Shown here in pieces: positions 1-14,055 of a stretch of 64,000 bases of DNA (position 1 is the first letter of the stretch; each line of letters starts with the position of its first letter). The translations under genes were made by a program, and so were the position numbers. The stretch is from assembly GCA_903898785.1 (NCBI GenBank), contig CAIUGU010000244.1, positions 1 through 64,000 of the forward strand. Reading direction: 5' to 3'. Origin of the DNA: an uncultured Pseudomonadota bacterium. Lineage in GTDB: Bacteria > Pseudomonadota > Gammaproteobacteria > Steroidobacterales > Steroidobacteraceae. The notes beneath the pieces are model-generated. The model did no database searches. It saw only the letters and a program-made list of their open reading frames with translations, and was not told the origin of the DNA.

Positions 1-223
1 ACGTACGCTTCATGACAATGACTTCCGAGGGAGTGGCTGCGAATTCGGTGCTGGGCTGACGCTTGGCTTCTTCCGGATCCGAAACTGCCCTTAAAACAAC
101 GGATTGGTGGGTCCAAAAAGAAGGCGGCAAGGGTACGCACGGGGGCCTTGGGTGTCAAGCCGCACATGCCGGCCTCAGCAAGGTCTCTCGGGACAGGGCG
201 ACGGACGGCCGCCGCCCCGAACC

Positions 224-232
224 TGTGGATAA
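224..232 (-). promoter_or_regulatory. DnaA box (perfect TTATCCACA, as TGTGGATAA on +) upstream of dnaA
   Basis: Exact 9-mer match to the consensus DnaA box, 82 nt before the likely dnaA start. Confidence 0.75.
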
Positions 233-313
233 CCTTGGCGCCGACGGTATAGACTCCGGTCCCTTCGCTCCCCGCCTGAACTCCAGACCTGTTTGCCTTC
301 GAGAGGACGACCT

Positions 314-1663
314 GTGCACGGTTCGTTGTGGAACCTTTGTCTCAGACAACTCGAAGCCGAGCTGCCGGAGCAACACTTCAACACGTGGATCAGGCCGCTG
401 CGTGCGGTCGAGGAACAGGGCGTCCTGCACCTGCTGGCTCCCAACCGGTTCGTCGTCGACTGGATCAACCAGAATGTGGTCGACAGGATCCGGGAGCTCG
501 TTTTCCTGACCGCGCCGGAGCCGGCGCCGGCGGTGGCGCTGGAAGTCGGTTCATTGAAGCCCGTCGCGCCCGTCAGCGGGGTTGCGGGCGGCCCATCGGA
601 GGTGAGGTCGGCCGCGAAGGACGCGGTCTCGACCCTCGCCTTGGGTGGTCGCCTCAATGCCGATTTCACGTTCGCGAACTTCGTCGAGGGCAAGAGCAAC
701 CAGCTCGCCAAAGCCGCTGCCATCCAGGTCGCCGAGAATCCGGGCAAGGCCTACAACCCATTGTTCATTTACGGAGGCGTCGGGTTGGGCAAGACCCACC
801 TGATGCATGCGGTCGGCAACATGATCCGGACCAAGAATGCCGGCGCAAGGGTTGCGTACGTGCATTCCGAGCGCTTCGTCGGCGACATGGTGCGCGCCTT
901 GCAGCACAACACGATCAACGAGTTCAAGGTCGCGTATCGGTCGCTCGATGCGCTGCTGATCGACGACATCCAGTTCTTTGCCGGCAAGGAGCGCTCGCAG
1001 GAGGAGTTCTTCCACACCTTCAACGCGCTCCTCGAAGGACAGCAGCAGGTGATCCTGACCTGCGATCGTTACCCGAAGGAAGTGGATGGCCTGGAAGAAC
1101 GCCTGAAATCGCGTTTCGGCTGGGGCCTCACGGTCGCGATCGAGCCGCCGGAACTAGAGACCTGCGTCGCCATCCTGATGAGCAAGGCTGCCCAGGGGCG
1201 CGTGGAACTGCCGGAGGAAGTGGCGTTCTTCATTGCAAAGCGCATCCGGTCGAACGTCCGCGAACTGGAAGGTGCCTTGCGGCGAGTGATTGCGAATTCG
1301 CAGTTCACGGGGCGGCCGATTACGCTGGATTTTGCCAAGGAAGCGTTGCGCGACCTGTTGGCGCTGCAGGATCGTCTGGTGACGATCGAGAACATCCAGA
1401 AGACGGTAGCCGAGTACTACAAGATTCGTGTCGCTGACCTGTTGTCAAAGCGGCGCAGCCGTTCCATCACGCGGCCCAGGCAGCTGGCGATGGGCTTGGC
1501 GAAGGAACTCACGAACCACAGCTTGCCGGAGATCGGCGATGCTTTCGGCGGGCGCGACCATACAACCGTCCTGCACGCCTGCCGCAAGATCAAGGAACTC
1601 AGGGAAACGGAGACTCGTACCAACGAGGATTACCTGAATCTCTTGCGGACGCTCGCGGGATAA
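314..1663 (+). CDS. dnaA: Chromosomal replication initiator protein DnaA; likely GTG start at 314 (ORF open from 293)
   Basis: [16 protein letters not shown] Walker [26 protein letters not shown]-terminal [19 protein letters not shown]-binding signature; followed by dnaN-recF-gyrB. Confidence 0.98.
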   Translation: MHGSLWNLCLRQLEAELPEQHFNTWIRPLRAVEEQGVLHLLAPNRFVVDWINQNVVDRIRELVFLTAPEPAPAVALEVGSLKPVAPVSGVAGGPSEVRSAAKDAVSTLALGGRLNADFTFANFVEGKSNQLAKAAAIQVAENPGKAYNPLFIYGGVGLGKTHLMHAVGNMIRTKNAGARVAYVHSERFVGDMVRALQHNTINEFKVAYRSLDALLIDDIQFFAGKERSQEEFFHTFNALLEGQQQVILTCDRYPKEVDGLEERLKSRFGWGLTVAIEPPELETCVAILMSKAAQGRVELPEEVAFFIAKRIRSNVRELEGALRRVIANSQFTGRPITLDFAKEALRDLLALQDRLVTIENIQKTVAEYYKIRVADLLSKRRSRSITRPRQLAMGLAKELTNHSLPEIGDAFGGRDHTTVLHACRKIKELRETETRTNEDYLNLLRTLAG

Positions 1664-1919
1664 GCTGGGGAAAGGTTTGTGGATAAACTGTGGGGTTACC
1701 GGTGGGTAGATTCATCCACAGGCAGCGCACAGGCTGATGACAGGCGATACCGCGATTGCACGCCTGCTTATGCTTGACGCAAGATTCTGTTTGTTTGGGT
1801 GTTTGGGGACTTACTAACAGGTTTGCCCGCCAGTAATAGTAATAACAACTCTTAGATCTTATATAAGACTTTAATATTACTGACGGCGGACGATTCCATC
1901 CGATGTTCAAGGTGAAGCA
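1664..1919. other. oriC: Putative oriC / DNA unwinding region between dnaA and dnaN
   Basis: Perfect DnaA box TGTGGATAA at 1678-1686, near-match TCATCCACA at 1712-1720, GC-rich GCCCGCC then TAA-TAG-TAA-TAA tract at 1834-1845, then an AT-rich stretch to about 1880. Confidence 0.7.
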
Positions 1920-3029
1920 ATGAAGTTCAGCGCGGAACGCGAAGCCATCCTGGCTCCTCTGCAAAACGTCATGGGCGTGGTTGAGAGGCGGCAGACCATG
2001 CCGATCCTCGCGAACGTGCTGTTGTCCGGCAAGAACGGGAAGCTCTCGGTCACAGCCACTGACCTCGAAGTGGAGCTCGTCGCAACTTCCGCGGTGGACC
2101 TCCAGGAGCCAGGTGACGTGACCGTGCCCGGCCGGAAATTCCTGGACATCATTCGCGCGCTTCCGGAGAAAGCGGTTGTCACGGTCACTGTCGACGGTGA
2201 GAGGGCGCTGGTCCGTTCCGGGAAGAGCCGCTTTACGTTGTCCACGCTGACGGCGGGAGACTTTCCGACCGTTGAGCAGATTCATGCGCAGCAGACGCTG
2301 AAGTTGAAGCAGGCGGACTTCAGGCGGTTGCTCGACAAGACCCATTTCTCGATGGCGCAGCAGGATGTGCGCTACTACTTGAACGGTCTCTTGCTGGAAG
2401 TGGACGCGAAAATGCTGCGAACGGTTGCGACCGACGGGCATCGTCTGGCTTTGTGCCAAGTGGCGCTGGAACAGAGCGGCGTGGCGCCGGGATCTCCGCC
2501 GCTGCAGGTGATCGTTCCACGAAAGGGCGTCCTGGAGTTGCAGCGGCTGCTGTCCGGGGACGGTGAGGTCGAGTTGGCGATCGGTAGTAATCACGTTCGC
2601 ATCCATATTGGCGACATTCGCTTCACTTCGAAGCTGATTGACGGACGTTTCCCGGAATATGGGCGCGTAATTCCGCCCAATCCGCCTCGATTGGTGAAGG
2701 CCGATCGGGACACATTGCGAGCGGCCTTGCAGCGTGCAGCCATCCTGAGCAATGAGAAGTACCGCGGGATCCGGCTGGGGTTGAAGCCGAAGACGCTGGT
2801 GCTCCAGGCTCATAACCCCGAACAGGAAGAGGCCGAGGAGGAACTCGACGTCGGCTATGACGGGGACGAGATGGAGATCGGCTTCAACGTCAATTACCTG
2901 CTCGATGCGTTGGCCGCAGTCGATGGCAATGACGTCGAGATCGGCCTGACGGATTCCAGCAATAGCTGCCTGGTCAATGCGCCGGGAGCAACAGATACGC
3001 GCTACGTTGTGATGCCAATGCGTCTGTAG
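1920..3029 (+). CDS. dnaN: DNA polymerase III beta subunit (sliding clamp)
   Basis: Clamp-like sequence (MKFSAEREAILAPLQNVMGVVERRQTMPILANVLL..., C-terminal YVVMPMRL) in dnaA-dnaN-recF order. Confidence 0.98.
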   Translation: MKFSAEREAILAPLQNVMGVVERRQTMPILANVLLSGKNGKLSVTATDLEVELVATSAVDLQEPGDVTVPGRKFLDIIRALPEKAVVTVTVDGERALVRSGKSRFTLSTLTAGDFPTVEQIHAQQTLKLKQADFRRLLDKTHFSMAQQDVRYYLNGLLLEVDAKMLRTVATDGHRLALCQVALEQSGVAPGSPPLQVIVPRKGVLELQRLLSGDGEVELAIGSNHVRIHIGDIRFTSKLIDGRFPEYGRVIPPNPPRLVKADRDTLRAALQRAAILSNEKYRGIRLGLKPKTLVLQAHNPEQEEAEEELDVGYDGDEMEIGFNVNYLLDALAAVDGNDVEIGLTDSSNSCLVNAPGATDTRYVVMPMRL

Positions 3030-3081
3030 CCTGGCGGTCCGGGTAGCGAGGAAGTATCCAAGTGGTGCCTTTGAAGGCGGC

Positions 3082-6595
<3,514 letters not shown>

Positions 6596-6607
6596 GACGG
6601 CGTCGCG

Positions 6608-7342
6608 CTAGACCCCGGCGTTCCCACGACCGAACTCCGGCTTGAGCCGCGAGATCGTGGATTCGATCCAGGCCTGGGCTTCGTCGTTGATGCTGCGGGG
6701 ATCGCGACCTTCAGTGGCAATGGGCGGGCCGACGACGACCCTGATGACCCCGGCCCGCTTCAGCAGGCCGCGGCGCTGCCAGAAGAACCCGGCATTGTGC
6801 GCTACCGGAACCACGAGGCGGCCCGTCCGTGAAGCCAGTAGCGCCCCGCTCACGCCATAGCGGCGGGTTTCTCCGGGTGGCATTCTCGTTCCCTCCGGAA
6901 AGATCAGGATCCAGCGGCCCTCTGCCAGCCGCTCTTTTCCCTGCGAGACCACCTGGTTTACGGCCGACCCGCCGGCCTTGCGGTTGATCGCGATCGGGCG
7001 CATCGACCGCATTGCCCAGCCGACGAGCGGAATCCACATGAGTTCGCGCTTGAGGACCCAGGATTGCGGCGGAAAGACCACCATCTGCGCAATGGTCTCC
7101 CATGCAGAAGAATGCTTCCACATGGAGATGTGATTGCCCGCGGGGATGTTCTCCAGCCCTTCGACCGTGTAGCGCAGTCCGCACAGTGTCCTCAGCACCC
7201 AGAGCTGGTTTCTTGCCCAGAACTGCGCAACGCGATAGAGCTTGTCGTCCGGCAGCCAGGAGACGGCCAGCACGAACACGGCATAGAACAGCGTCGATAC
7301 GAACAGGTACGTGGTGAACAGCAGCGAGCCGAGCCATTGCAT
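6608..7342 (-). CDS. 1-acyl-sn-glycerol-3-phosphate acyltransferase family (PlsC-like)
   Basis: Acyltransferase motifs: HxxxxxWE-type block as KHSSAWETI, and FPEGTRMPPGE. Confidence 0.9.
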   Translation of the reverse strand: MQWLGSLLFTTYLFVSTLFYAVFVLAVSWLPDDKLYRVAQFWARNQLWVLRTLCGLRYTVEGLENIPAGNHISMWKHSSAWETIAQMVVFPPQSWVLKRELMWIPLVGWAMRSMRPIAINRKAGGSAVNQVVSQGKERLAEGRWILIFPEGTRMPPGETRRYGVSGALLASRTGRLVVPVAHNAGFFWQRRGLLKRAGVIRVVVGPPIATEGRDPRSINDEAQAWIESTISRLKPEFGRGNAGV

Positions 7343-7347
7343 GGCGA

Positions 7348-9444
7348 TCAGCCGGGCAGGCGCGACAGGTCCGCCACGTGCAGGAACAGCTTGCGCAATC
7401 GAGCCAGCAGCGCGAGGCGATTCTCCCGAACGCCCTGGTCGTCCGCCATCACCATCACCGCATCGAAGAAGCCGTCCACCGTCGAACGCAACCCGGCGAG
7501 CTTGCTCAGCGCCGGCGCGTATTCGCGCCTGCTGATCAACGGCGCAGTCGCCCGCTCCATCGCGAGGACCTGCTCAAACAGGGCCTTCTCCGCCGGCTCC
7601 GTGAGCAGATCGGAACTGACGACGCCGCTCGCGGCGCTGTCGGCCTTCCGCAGGATATTGGCGATCCGCTTGTTTGCCGCCGCGAGACTCGGGGCATCGT
7701 CGAGCTTGAGGAACTGCTGCAGCGCCCGGATGCGGGCATCGAAATCAAGCGGCGACCCGGGCCGGTTCGCCAGCACGGCGTCGAACATCTCCGGGGTAAT
7801 GGACTCCGACGACCCCTCTTCCAGGTAATACGCGCGCAGCCGCTCCATGATGTAGTCGTACACACCGCCACGCCACTCGCCCTCGCCAGCAACGGGCAGC
7901 GAATCAGCCGCCTGGTCGATGAGTTGCAGCAGGTCGAGATCAAGTCGCTTCTCGATCAGCAGACGCAACACGCCAAGTGCCGCACGCCGCAAGCCAAACG
8001 GGTCGCGCGTACCCGACGGCTTCTGGCCGATGGCAAAAATGCCTGTGATCGTATCGATGCGATCTGCGATGGCGACAGCCATTCCTGCCTGGGATTCCGG
8101 CAGGGCGTCTCCGGCGAATTTCGGCAGGTAGTGCTCAGCGATGGCGCGAGCAGCCTCATCGGGCTCATGATCATGCCGGGCATAGTACTGCCCCATGGTT
8201 CCCTGCAATTCGGGGAACTCGCCGACCATCAGGCTGAGCAGGTCGCACTTGCACAGTTCGGCAGCACGCGCGGCCAGTTGCGCGTCGCTTCCCGTCCTGG
8301 CGGCAATCAGAGCCGCCAGCCGCTTCACGCGCTCGCTCTTGTCGAACAGGGATCCGAGGCCCTGCTGGAACGTGACCGTCTTCAGGCCCTCGCGCTTGTC
8401 TTCGAGACGCACTCGCTGATCGGTCTCCCAGAAGAAGGCGGCGTCAGCAAGTCGCGGGCGAATGACGCGCTCGTTGCCGAAGCGGACCTTCTCCGGTGCC
8501 AGGCTCTCGATGTTGGCCACGGCGATGAACCAGGGAAGCAGACCCCCCTGGCTGTTGCGAACCGGAAAATAGCGTTGGTGATCCTGCATCACCGCGACCA
8601 GCACTTCTGCAGGCAGTGCCAGGAAGCGCTCCTCGAACTGCCCGGCGATGGGCACCGGCCATTCGACCAGTGCGCACACCTCATCCAGCAGCGCGGCCCC
8701 GATCACCGCTGTTCCGCCGACCGCCGTCGCCGCGAGCTCCACCCCACCGCGAATTCGTTCGCGTCGCTCTGCCAGATCGACCAGGACCTTCCCCTGCTCG
8801 CGCAACACGCTCTCATAGTCTGCCGGAGAGGAAATCCGTAGCGCTCCCGGAGCATGGAAGCGGTGGCCCCGGCTCGAACTGCCACTGGCGATCCCCAGGA
8901 TCTCGGCTTCCACCACGTCAGTACCGAACAGCATCACCACCCAGTGAACGGGGCGCACGAACTCGGCGTCGCCCGCACCCCAGCGCATGCGCTTTGCGAT
9001 CGGCAATTCCTTGAGGGCTCCGCTGACAATCGCGGGCAGCAGGGACGACGTTCTTTCGCCAGGGCGAGTCGCCGTGTAGGCGAGCACCCTGCCTTTCGGT
9101 CCGTCCGCTTGTGTCAGTTCTGCGATGTCGACACCGCAGGATGCAGCAAACCCGAGCGCTGCCCTCGTGGGTTGGCCGTTCGCATCGTAGCTGGCGCCAA
9201 TGGCCGGCCCCAGCCGCTTGATTTCCTGCGGGGGCTGTTCGGTATCAATGTGGGTCACGCGCACCGCAAGGCGACGCGGCGTGGCGAACTTCTCCACCTT
9301 CCCGAAGGCAACGCCGCTGCCCTTAAGGCCTCGCTCGATGCCGTCCGCAAAGGCCTGGATCAGCGCAAGCAGGGACTTCGGCGGCAACTCCTCCGTGCCT
9401 ATCTCGACGAGGAAATCACGATGCTGGATGTGTGCTGCAGCCAT
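7348..9444 (-). CDS. glyS: Glycyl-tRNA synthetase beta subunit
   Basis: FLVEIGTEELPPKSL N-terminus, VKTVTFQQGLGSLFDKSERV; adjacent to glyQ. Confidence 0.97.
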   Translation of the reverse strand: MAAAHIQHRDFLVEIGTEELPPKSLLALIQAFADGIERGLKGSGVAFGKVEKFATPRRLAVRVTHIDTEQPPQEIKRLGPAIGASYDANGQPTRAALGFAASCGVDIAELTQADGPKGRVLAYTATRPGERTSSLLPAIVSGALKELPIAKRMRWGAGDAEFVRPVHWVVMLFGTDVVEAEILGIASGSSSRGHRFHAPGALRISSPADYESVLREQGKVLVDLAERRERIRGGVELAATAVGGTAVIGAALLDEVCALVEWPVPIAGQFEERFLALPAEVLVAVMQDHQRYFPVRNSQGGLLPWFIAVANIESLAPEKVRFGNERVIRPRLADAAFFWETDQRVRLEDKREGLKTVTFQQGLGSLFDKSERVKRLAALIAARTGSDAQLAARAAELCKCDLLSLMVGEFPELQGTMGQYYARHDHEPDEAARAIAEHYLPKFAGDALPESQAGMAVAIADRIDTITGIFAIGQKPSGTRDPFGLRRAALGVLRLLIEKRLDLDLLQLIDQAADSLPVAGEGEWRGGVYDYIMERLRAYYLEEGSSESITPEMFDAVLANRPGSPLDFDARIRALQQFLKLDDAPSLAAANKRIANILRKADSAASGVVSSDLLTEPAEKALFEQVLAMERATAPLISRREYAPALSKLAGLRSTVDGFFDAVMVMADDQGVRENRLALLARLRKLFLHVADLSRLPG

Positions 9445-9458
9445 GGGTAACGGTTCTT

Positions 9459-10385
9459 TCAGGCGGACGTCGACTTGACGGTCAGGAGCGGAAAACCAAG
9501 TGCCTCGCGCGTTGCGTAGTACGTCTCGGCAACCGCTTTGGCGAGGCCGCGCACACGCAGGATGTAGCGCTGCCGCTCGGACACGGAAATGGCGCGGCGG
9601 GCATCCAGCAGGTTGAAGGTGTGCGATGCCTCGAGTACCTGTTCATAGGCGGGCAGCGCGAGCTTCTTGTCCAGCAGGGTGCGGCAGGCCTGCTCGCACC
9701 CGTCGAATCGCGCGAACAGCATCGCGGTATCGGCGTGCTCGAAATTGTAGGCCGACATCTCGGCCTCGTTCTGGTGAAAGACATCGCGGTAGGTCACCTT
9801 GCCGAAAGGGCCTTCCGCCCAGACGATGTCGAAAATGCTCTCGACGCCCTGCAGATACATCGCCAGCCGCTCGAGGCCATAGGTGATCTCGCCGGTCACC
9901 GGCCTGCAGTCGAGTCCCCCGGCCTGCTGGAAATACGTGAACTGCGTGATCTCCATTCCGTTCAACCACACTTCCCACCCAAGGCCCCAGGCACCCAGCG
10001 TGGGCGACTCCCAATTGTCCTCGACGAAGCGGACGTCGTGGGTGAGCGGATCGAGCCCGAGCTCCTTCAGCGAGCCGAGATAGAGGTCGAGGATATTCGC
10101 GGGCGACGGCTTGATGACGACCTGGAACTGGTAGTAGTGCTGCAACCGGAAAGGGTTCTCGCCATAGCGCCCGTCGGTGGGACGGCGGCAGGGCTGCACG
10201 TAGGCCGCGCTCCAGGGTTCCGGTCCCAGTGCCCGCAGGAACGTGCCGGTATGGAACGTCCCCGCTCCCATCGGCATGTCATAGGGCTGCAGAATGACGC
10301 AACCCTGGTCAGACCAGTACCGCTGGAGAGCGAAAATCAGTTCCTGAAAGGTCCGGGGTGGAACACCCGCCAACTTCTTTGCCAT
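9459..10385 (-). CDS. glyQ: Glycyl-tRNA synthetase alpha subunit
   Basis: [47 protein letters not shown]. Confidence 0.98.
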   Translation of the reverse strand: MAKKLAGVPPRTFQELIFALQRYWSDQGCVILQPYDMPMGAGTFHTGTFLRALGPEPWSAAYVQPCRRPTDGRYGENPFRLQHYYQFQVVIKPSPANILDLYLGSLKELGLDPLTHDVRFVEDNWESPTLGAWGLGWEVWLNGMEITQFTYFQQAGGLDCRPVTGEITYGLERLAMYLQGVESIFDIVWAEGPFGKVTYRDVFHQNEAEMSAYNFEHADTAMLFARFDGCEQACRTLLDKKLALPAYEQVLEASHTFNLLDARRAISVSERQRYILRVRGLAKAVAETYYATREALGFPLLTVKSTSA

Positions 10386-10532
10386 TGCTGCCCTGCCGCG
10401 CCTGTTGGACGATCACTGCATTCGAGGCTGCCCGGCCGCGAAAAGCGCGCGAGTATAACTCGCCTGCTTTCGACCTCTGAGCCTCGCTCTGATTGTCATT
10501 GCGCCCGCCGGAGGCGCCTCGTATTGGGGTGC

Positions 10533-10547
10533 GCCCTATGTTGGGGC
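10533..10547. promoter_or_regulatory. Putative NtrC-type binding palindrome 1 (GCCCTATGTTGGGGC)
   Basis: Interrupted inverted repeat upstream of a sigma54-like promoter at glnA; near-copy at 10565-10579. Confidence 0.55.
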
Positions 10548-10564
10548 ATCACCCCTTGCGGTTT

Positions 10565-10579
10565 GCCCTATAGTGGGGC
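10565..10579. promoter_or_regulatory. Putative NtrC-type binding palindrome 2 (GCCCTATAGTGGGGC)
   Basis: Near-identical to site 1, offset 32 bp (about 3 helical turns). Confidence 0.55.
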
Positions 10580-10643
10580 ATAAATAGGTCAATCCTCCCA
10601 GGCCAATTCCTAAGAACCAATGACTTGCGCCATCACGGTGCGC

Positions 10644-10658
10644 TGGCATGGTTCCTGC
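10644..10658 (+). promoter_or_regulatory. Sigma54 (RpoN) -24/-12 promoter of glnA
   Basis: TGGCATGGTTCCTGC matches TGGCACGNNNNTTGC at all but two defined positions; GG/GC dinucleotides conserved with correct spacing. Confidence 0.75.
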
Positions 10659-10749
10659 AATTCCCTGACTTCAGTCTACCTGGCCCGGGCAGCCGATGCG
10701 GTGAGCGACCCTGGGCGACTCCATCTCGCCGTTTACCGGAGGAAAATTC

Positions 10750-12162
10750 ATGACGACCCCCGCTGATGTGCTCAGCTTAATCAAGGAAAAAGAAGTCAAG
10801 TTCGTGGACCTGCGGTTCACGGATACCCGTGGCAAGGAGCACCACGTGACGGTGCCGCACCACCAGATCAAGCCCAGCTTCTTCGAAGACGGCAAGATGT
10901 TCGACGGCTCGTCGATCGGCGGCTGGAAGGGCATCAACGAGTCCGACATGGTGCTCATGCCCGACGCGGAGACCGCTGTCCTCGACCCCTTCTTCGAAGA
11001 GACGACCCTCATCATCCGTTGTGACGTGCTCGAGCCCTCCACGATGCAGGGCTACGAGCGCGACCCGCGGTCGATCGCCAAGCGTGCCGAGGCTTACCTG
11101 AAGTCGACCGGCATCGGCGACAGCGCCCTGTTCGGTCCCGAGAACGAGTTCTTCATTTTCGACAGCGTCCGTTTTGCAACGGCCATGTCCGGCACGTTCC
11201 TCGAGATTGAATCGTCTGAAGCGGCCTGGAGCTCGGGGAAGAACTACGACGATGGCAACAAGGGCCATCGTCCCTTCGTCAAGGGCGGCTACTTCCCGGT
11301 TCCACCGGTGGATTCGCAGCAGGATATCCGCTCCGCGATGTGCATGGCGCTCGAGGAAATGGGCCTGACGGTCGAGGTCCACCACCACGAAGTGGCCACC
11401 GCCGGCCAGGGCGAAATCGGTGTGGGCGCGAACACGCTCGTGAAAAAGGCCGACGAAGTCCAGACCCTCAAGTACGCAATCCTCAACGTTGCGGCGGCCT
11501 ACGGCAAGACCGTGACCTTCATGCCGAAGCCGATGGCCGGTGACAACGGCAGCGGCATGCACGTCCACCAGTCGATCCAGAAGGGTGGCAAGCCCCTGTT
11601 CGCCGGTGACGGCTATGCGGGCCTGTCGGAATCCTGCCTCTACTACATCGGCGGCATCATCAAGCACGCCAAGGCCATCAACGCGTTCACGAACGCGAGC
11701 ACCAACAGCTACAAGCGACTGGTGCCCGGCTTCGAGGCGCCCGTGATGCTGGCCTATTCCGCACGCAACCGGTCGGCCTCCATCCGCATTCCGTGGGTCT
11801 CGAGCCCCAAGGCGCGCCGCATCGAGGTTCGGTTCCCGGATTCCACGGCGAACCCCTACCTCGGCTTCGCAGCCATGCTGATGGCCGGTCTCGACGGCAT
11901 CCAGAACAAGATTCACCCGGGCGAACCGGCCGACAAGGACCTCTACGACCTGCCGCCTGAAGAGGCCAAGCTGATCCCCGAGGTCTGCTACTCGCTGGAC
12001 GAAGCGCTGCAGGCGCTGGACAAGGATCGCGCGTTCCTCAAGGCCGGCGGCGTCTTCACTGACGACGTCATCGACGCGTACATCGCGCTCAAGGCCCAGG
12101 AAGTCACCAAGGTCAGGATGGCTCCGCATCCCCTTGAGTTCGAGTTGTACTACAGCTGCTGA
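10750..12162 (+). CDS. glnA: Glutamine synthetase type I
   Basis: [60 protein letters not shown]. Confidence 0.99.
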   Translation: MTTPADVLSLIKEKEVKFVDLRFTDTRGKEHHVTVPHHQIKPSFFEDGKMFDGSSIGGWKGINESDMVLMPDAETAVLDPFFEETTLIIRCDVLEPSTMQGYERDPRSIAKRAEAYLKSTGIGDSALFGPENEFFIFDSVRFATAMSGTFLEIESSEAAWSSGKNYDDGNKGHRPFVKGGYFPVPPVDSQQDIRSAMCMALEEMGLTVEVHHHEVATAGQGEIGVGANTLVKKADEVQTLKYAILNVAAAYGKTVTFMPKPMAGDNGSGMHVHQSIQKGGKPLFAGDGYAGLSESCLYYIGGIIKHAKAINAFTNASTNSYKRLVPGFEAPVMLAYSARNRSASIRIPWVSSPKARRIEVRFPDSTANPYLGFAAMLMAGLDGIQNKIHPGEPADKDLYDLPPEEAKLIPEVCYSLDEALQALDKDRAFLKAGGVFTDDVIDAYIALKAQEVTKVRMAPHPLEFELYYSC

Positions 12163-12168
12163 AGCCAG

Positions 12169-12203
12169 GGTGGCGCCGGGTCCTCCGGCTCGGCGCCACC
12201 TTT
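12169..12203 (+). terminator. Rho-independent terminator after glnA
   Basis: GGTGGCGCCG (12169-12178) pairs with CGGCGCCACC (12191-12200), followed by TTT. Confidence 0.7.
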
Positions 12204-12288
12204 CAGCCGGGGTAGTCCGGTGACGGCGGTCGCAAATCGTCGTCACCGCTTTTGTAAGCTTGAGGCGAAGCGGATATGCTCTGGCGTC

Positions 12289-12861
12289 ATGCACTTGCGC
12301 ATTCCACTGCTGTTGCTGGCCGTCCTTGGATCCACGGTCCAGGCTGCGGAAGGCGTATGGAAATGGGTGGACTCCCAGGGAGTGACCCACTATTCAGACC
12401 GGCCTGTCCCCGGAGCGGTGCGGGTGGACATCAAGGTGCAGTCGGCCCCCGCCCCCGAAGCCGAAGTCGTGCCTGTTTCGGGATCCGCCGCAGCGGCTCG
12501 CACGGCGACACCTGCGCAACCCCCCTATACCGAACTCGAGGTCTGGAAGCCGGCATCCGAAGAGTCGGTGGTGAACACCGGCGGCGTCGTGCAGGTGAGG
12601 ATTCGCCTCGAGCCTGCAATCCGGCCCCGGCATACGCTGGCACTCTATCTGGACGGCAAGCGAATCGAGAATCTGGCGCCCGGTGCGCTGGAAGTGGACC
12701 TTCAGGATGTACCAAGGGGCACCCACAGCCTGGTGGCGTCCGTGTTCGACGACGCCGGCAAGCTCGTCCAGCAGGGACAGCAGGTCGTCTTCTTCGTGCG
12801 GCAGGAATCGGTTGCGCAGCCACCCGTAGGCCCGATCCTGCGGCCGCCGCCAAAGCCCTAG
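12289..12861 (+). CDS. DUF4124-type periplasmic protein
   Basis: Signal peptide MHLRIPLLLLAVLGSTVQAAEG, then VWKWVDSQGVTHYSDRPVPGA; frequent neighbour of glnA/ntrBC in gammaproteobacteria. Confidence 0.8.
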   Translation: MHLRIPLLLLAVLGSTVQAAEGVWKWVDSQGVTHYSDRPVPGAVRVDIKVQSAPAPEAEVVPVSGSAAAARTATPAQPPYTELEVWKPASEESVVNTGGVVQVRIRLEPAIRPRHTLALYLDGKRIENLAPGALEVDLQDVPRGTHSLVASVFDDAGKLVQQGQQVVFFVRQESVAQPPVGPILRPPPKP

Positions 12862-12951
12862 ACACTCCGCTGGATCGCGCCGCGAGCCCCCGGGCATCGC
12901 GGTCGCTGCCGACTCACCGGCCAGCGCCCAGTTCTTCCTGACATCACGCCC

Positions 12952-14055
12952 ATGTCAGTCGAAGCTCGCAGTATCGCGCCCCCCATGACCGACCTGGCCC
13001 GAATCCTCGACGGGCTGACTACAAGCGTACTGCTCGTCGACCGGGGCCAGACCCTCCTGTATCTCAACGTCGCCGCGGAGACCCTGCTTGGGGTGAGCCG
13101 CAACCAAGTTCGTGGCCGACCTCTCTCCGAGCTCTTTCGCGATACAGCCGGGCTTACCGCCGTGCTTGAACGCGCGGCACAGACCTCACAGCAGTACTCG
13201 CGCCGCGAGTTGACGATCCGGCCGATCACCAGCGATGAAGAACTCGTCATCGACTGCTCGGTTGCTCCTTTCGATGAGGCGGGGTCGCCATCCGGCATGC
13301 TGGTCGAGATCACCGATGCGACCCAACACAAGCGCGTCACGCGGGACACGGCGCTGCTGACCCAGATTGGCGGCAGCCGCGCGATGATTCGCCAGCTCGC
13401 GCACGAGATCAAGAATCCGCTGGGCGGCCTGCGAGGTGCTGCGCAGTTGCTGGACCGCCAGCTCGCCGATGCGTCGATGCGGGAATACACGACCGTCATC
13501 ATCAACGAGGCCGATCGACTCGTCAGCCTGGTCGATGCGCTGCTCGGGCCAGGCCACGCACCGCGCAAGGAACCGATCAACATCCACGAACTGCTCCAGC
13601 ATGTCGGCCACCTGCTGGCCGCAGAGGCACCTGCCGGTGTGGTCATCGATCGCGACTACGACCCCAGCCTTCCGCCCCTGAAGCTCGACCGCAACCAGAT
13701 CATCCAGGCCATGCTGAACCTGGGCCGCAATGCCATCCAGGCAATAGGACAGTCGGGAAGACTGACTCTCCGTACCCGCGCGCTGACCAGCGTCAGCATT
13801 GGCACCCGTCGCTACCGCCTGGTAGCGAGCATCCAGTTCGAAGACACCGGACCCGGCGTGCCGGACCACTTGCGCGACACCCTTTTCTATCCCCTGGTCA
13901 CTGGTCGAGCGGAAGGCACCGGCCTTGGACTCGCCGTTGCACAGGACCTTGTCAGCCGACACGACGGCCTGATCGAGTTCACGAGCCGACCCGGCCAGAC
14001 CCTCTTCACCATCCTGCTGCCATTTAGTACCACCGATGCAGACGAAATCTCTTAA
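12952..14055 (+). CDS. glnL: Nitrogen regulation sensor histidine kinase NtrB/GlnL
   Basis: PAS domain, H-box AHEIKNPLGGLRGAAQLL, ATP-binding FEDTGPGVPDHLRDTLFYPLVTGRAEGTGLGLAVAQ; overlaps ntrC start. Confidence 0.95.
   Translation: MSVEARSIAPPMTDLARILDGLTTSVLLVDRGQTLLYLNVAAETLLGVSRNQVRGRPLSELFRDTAGLTAVLERAAQTSQQYSRRELTIRPITSDEELVIDCSVAPFDEAGSPSGMLVEITDATQHKRVTRDTALLTQIGGSRAMIRQLAHEIKNPLGGLRGAAQLLDRQLADASMREYTTVIINEADRLVSLVDALLGPGHAPRKEPINIHELLQHVGHLLAAEAPAGVVIDRDYDPSLPPLKLDRNQIIQAMLNLGRNAIQAIGQSGRLTLRTRALTSVSIGTRRYRLVASIQFEDTGPGVPDHLRDTLFYPLVTGRAEGTGLGLAVAQDLVSRHDGLIEFTSRPGQTLFTILLPFSTTDADEIS

Noticed and set aside
1-313. Possible rpmH/rnpA on the minus strand upstream of dnaA
   Set aside because: No L34-like (MKRTFQPS...) or RnpA-like translation is visible in the sequence available; the flank may lie outside the window
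9432-10583. 383-aa plus-strand ORF
   Set aside because: Antisense to glyQ and covers the glnA regulatory region; no domain seen
10777-12390. 537-aa minus-strand ORF
   Set aside because: Antisense to glnA; shadow ORF
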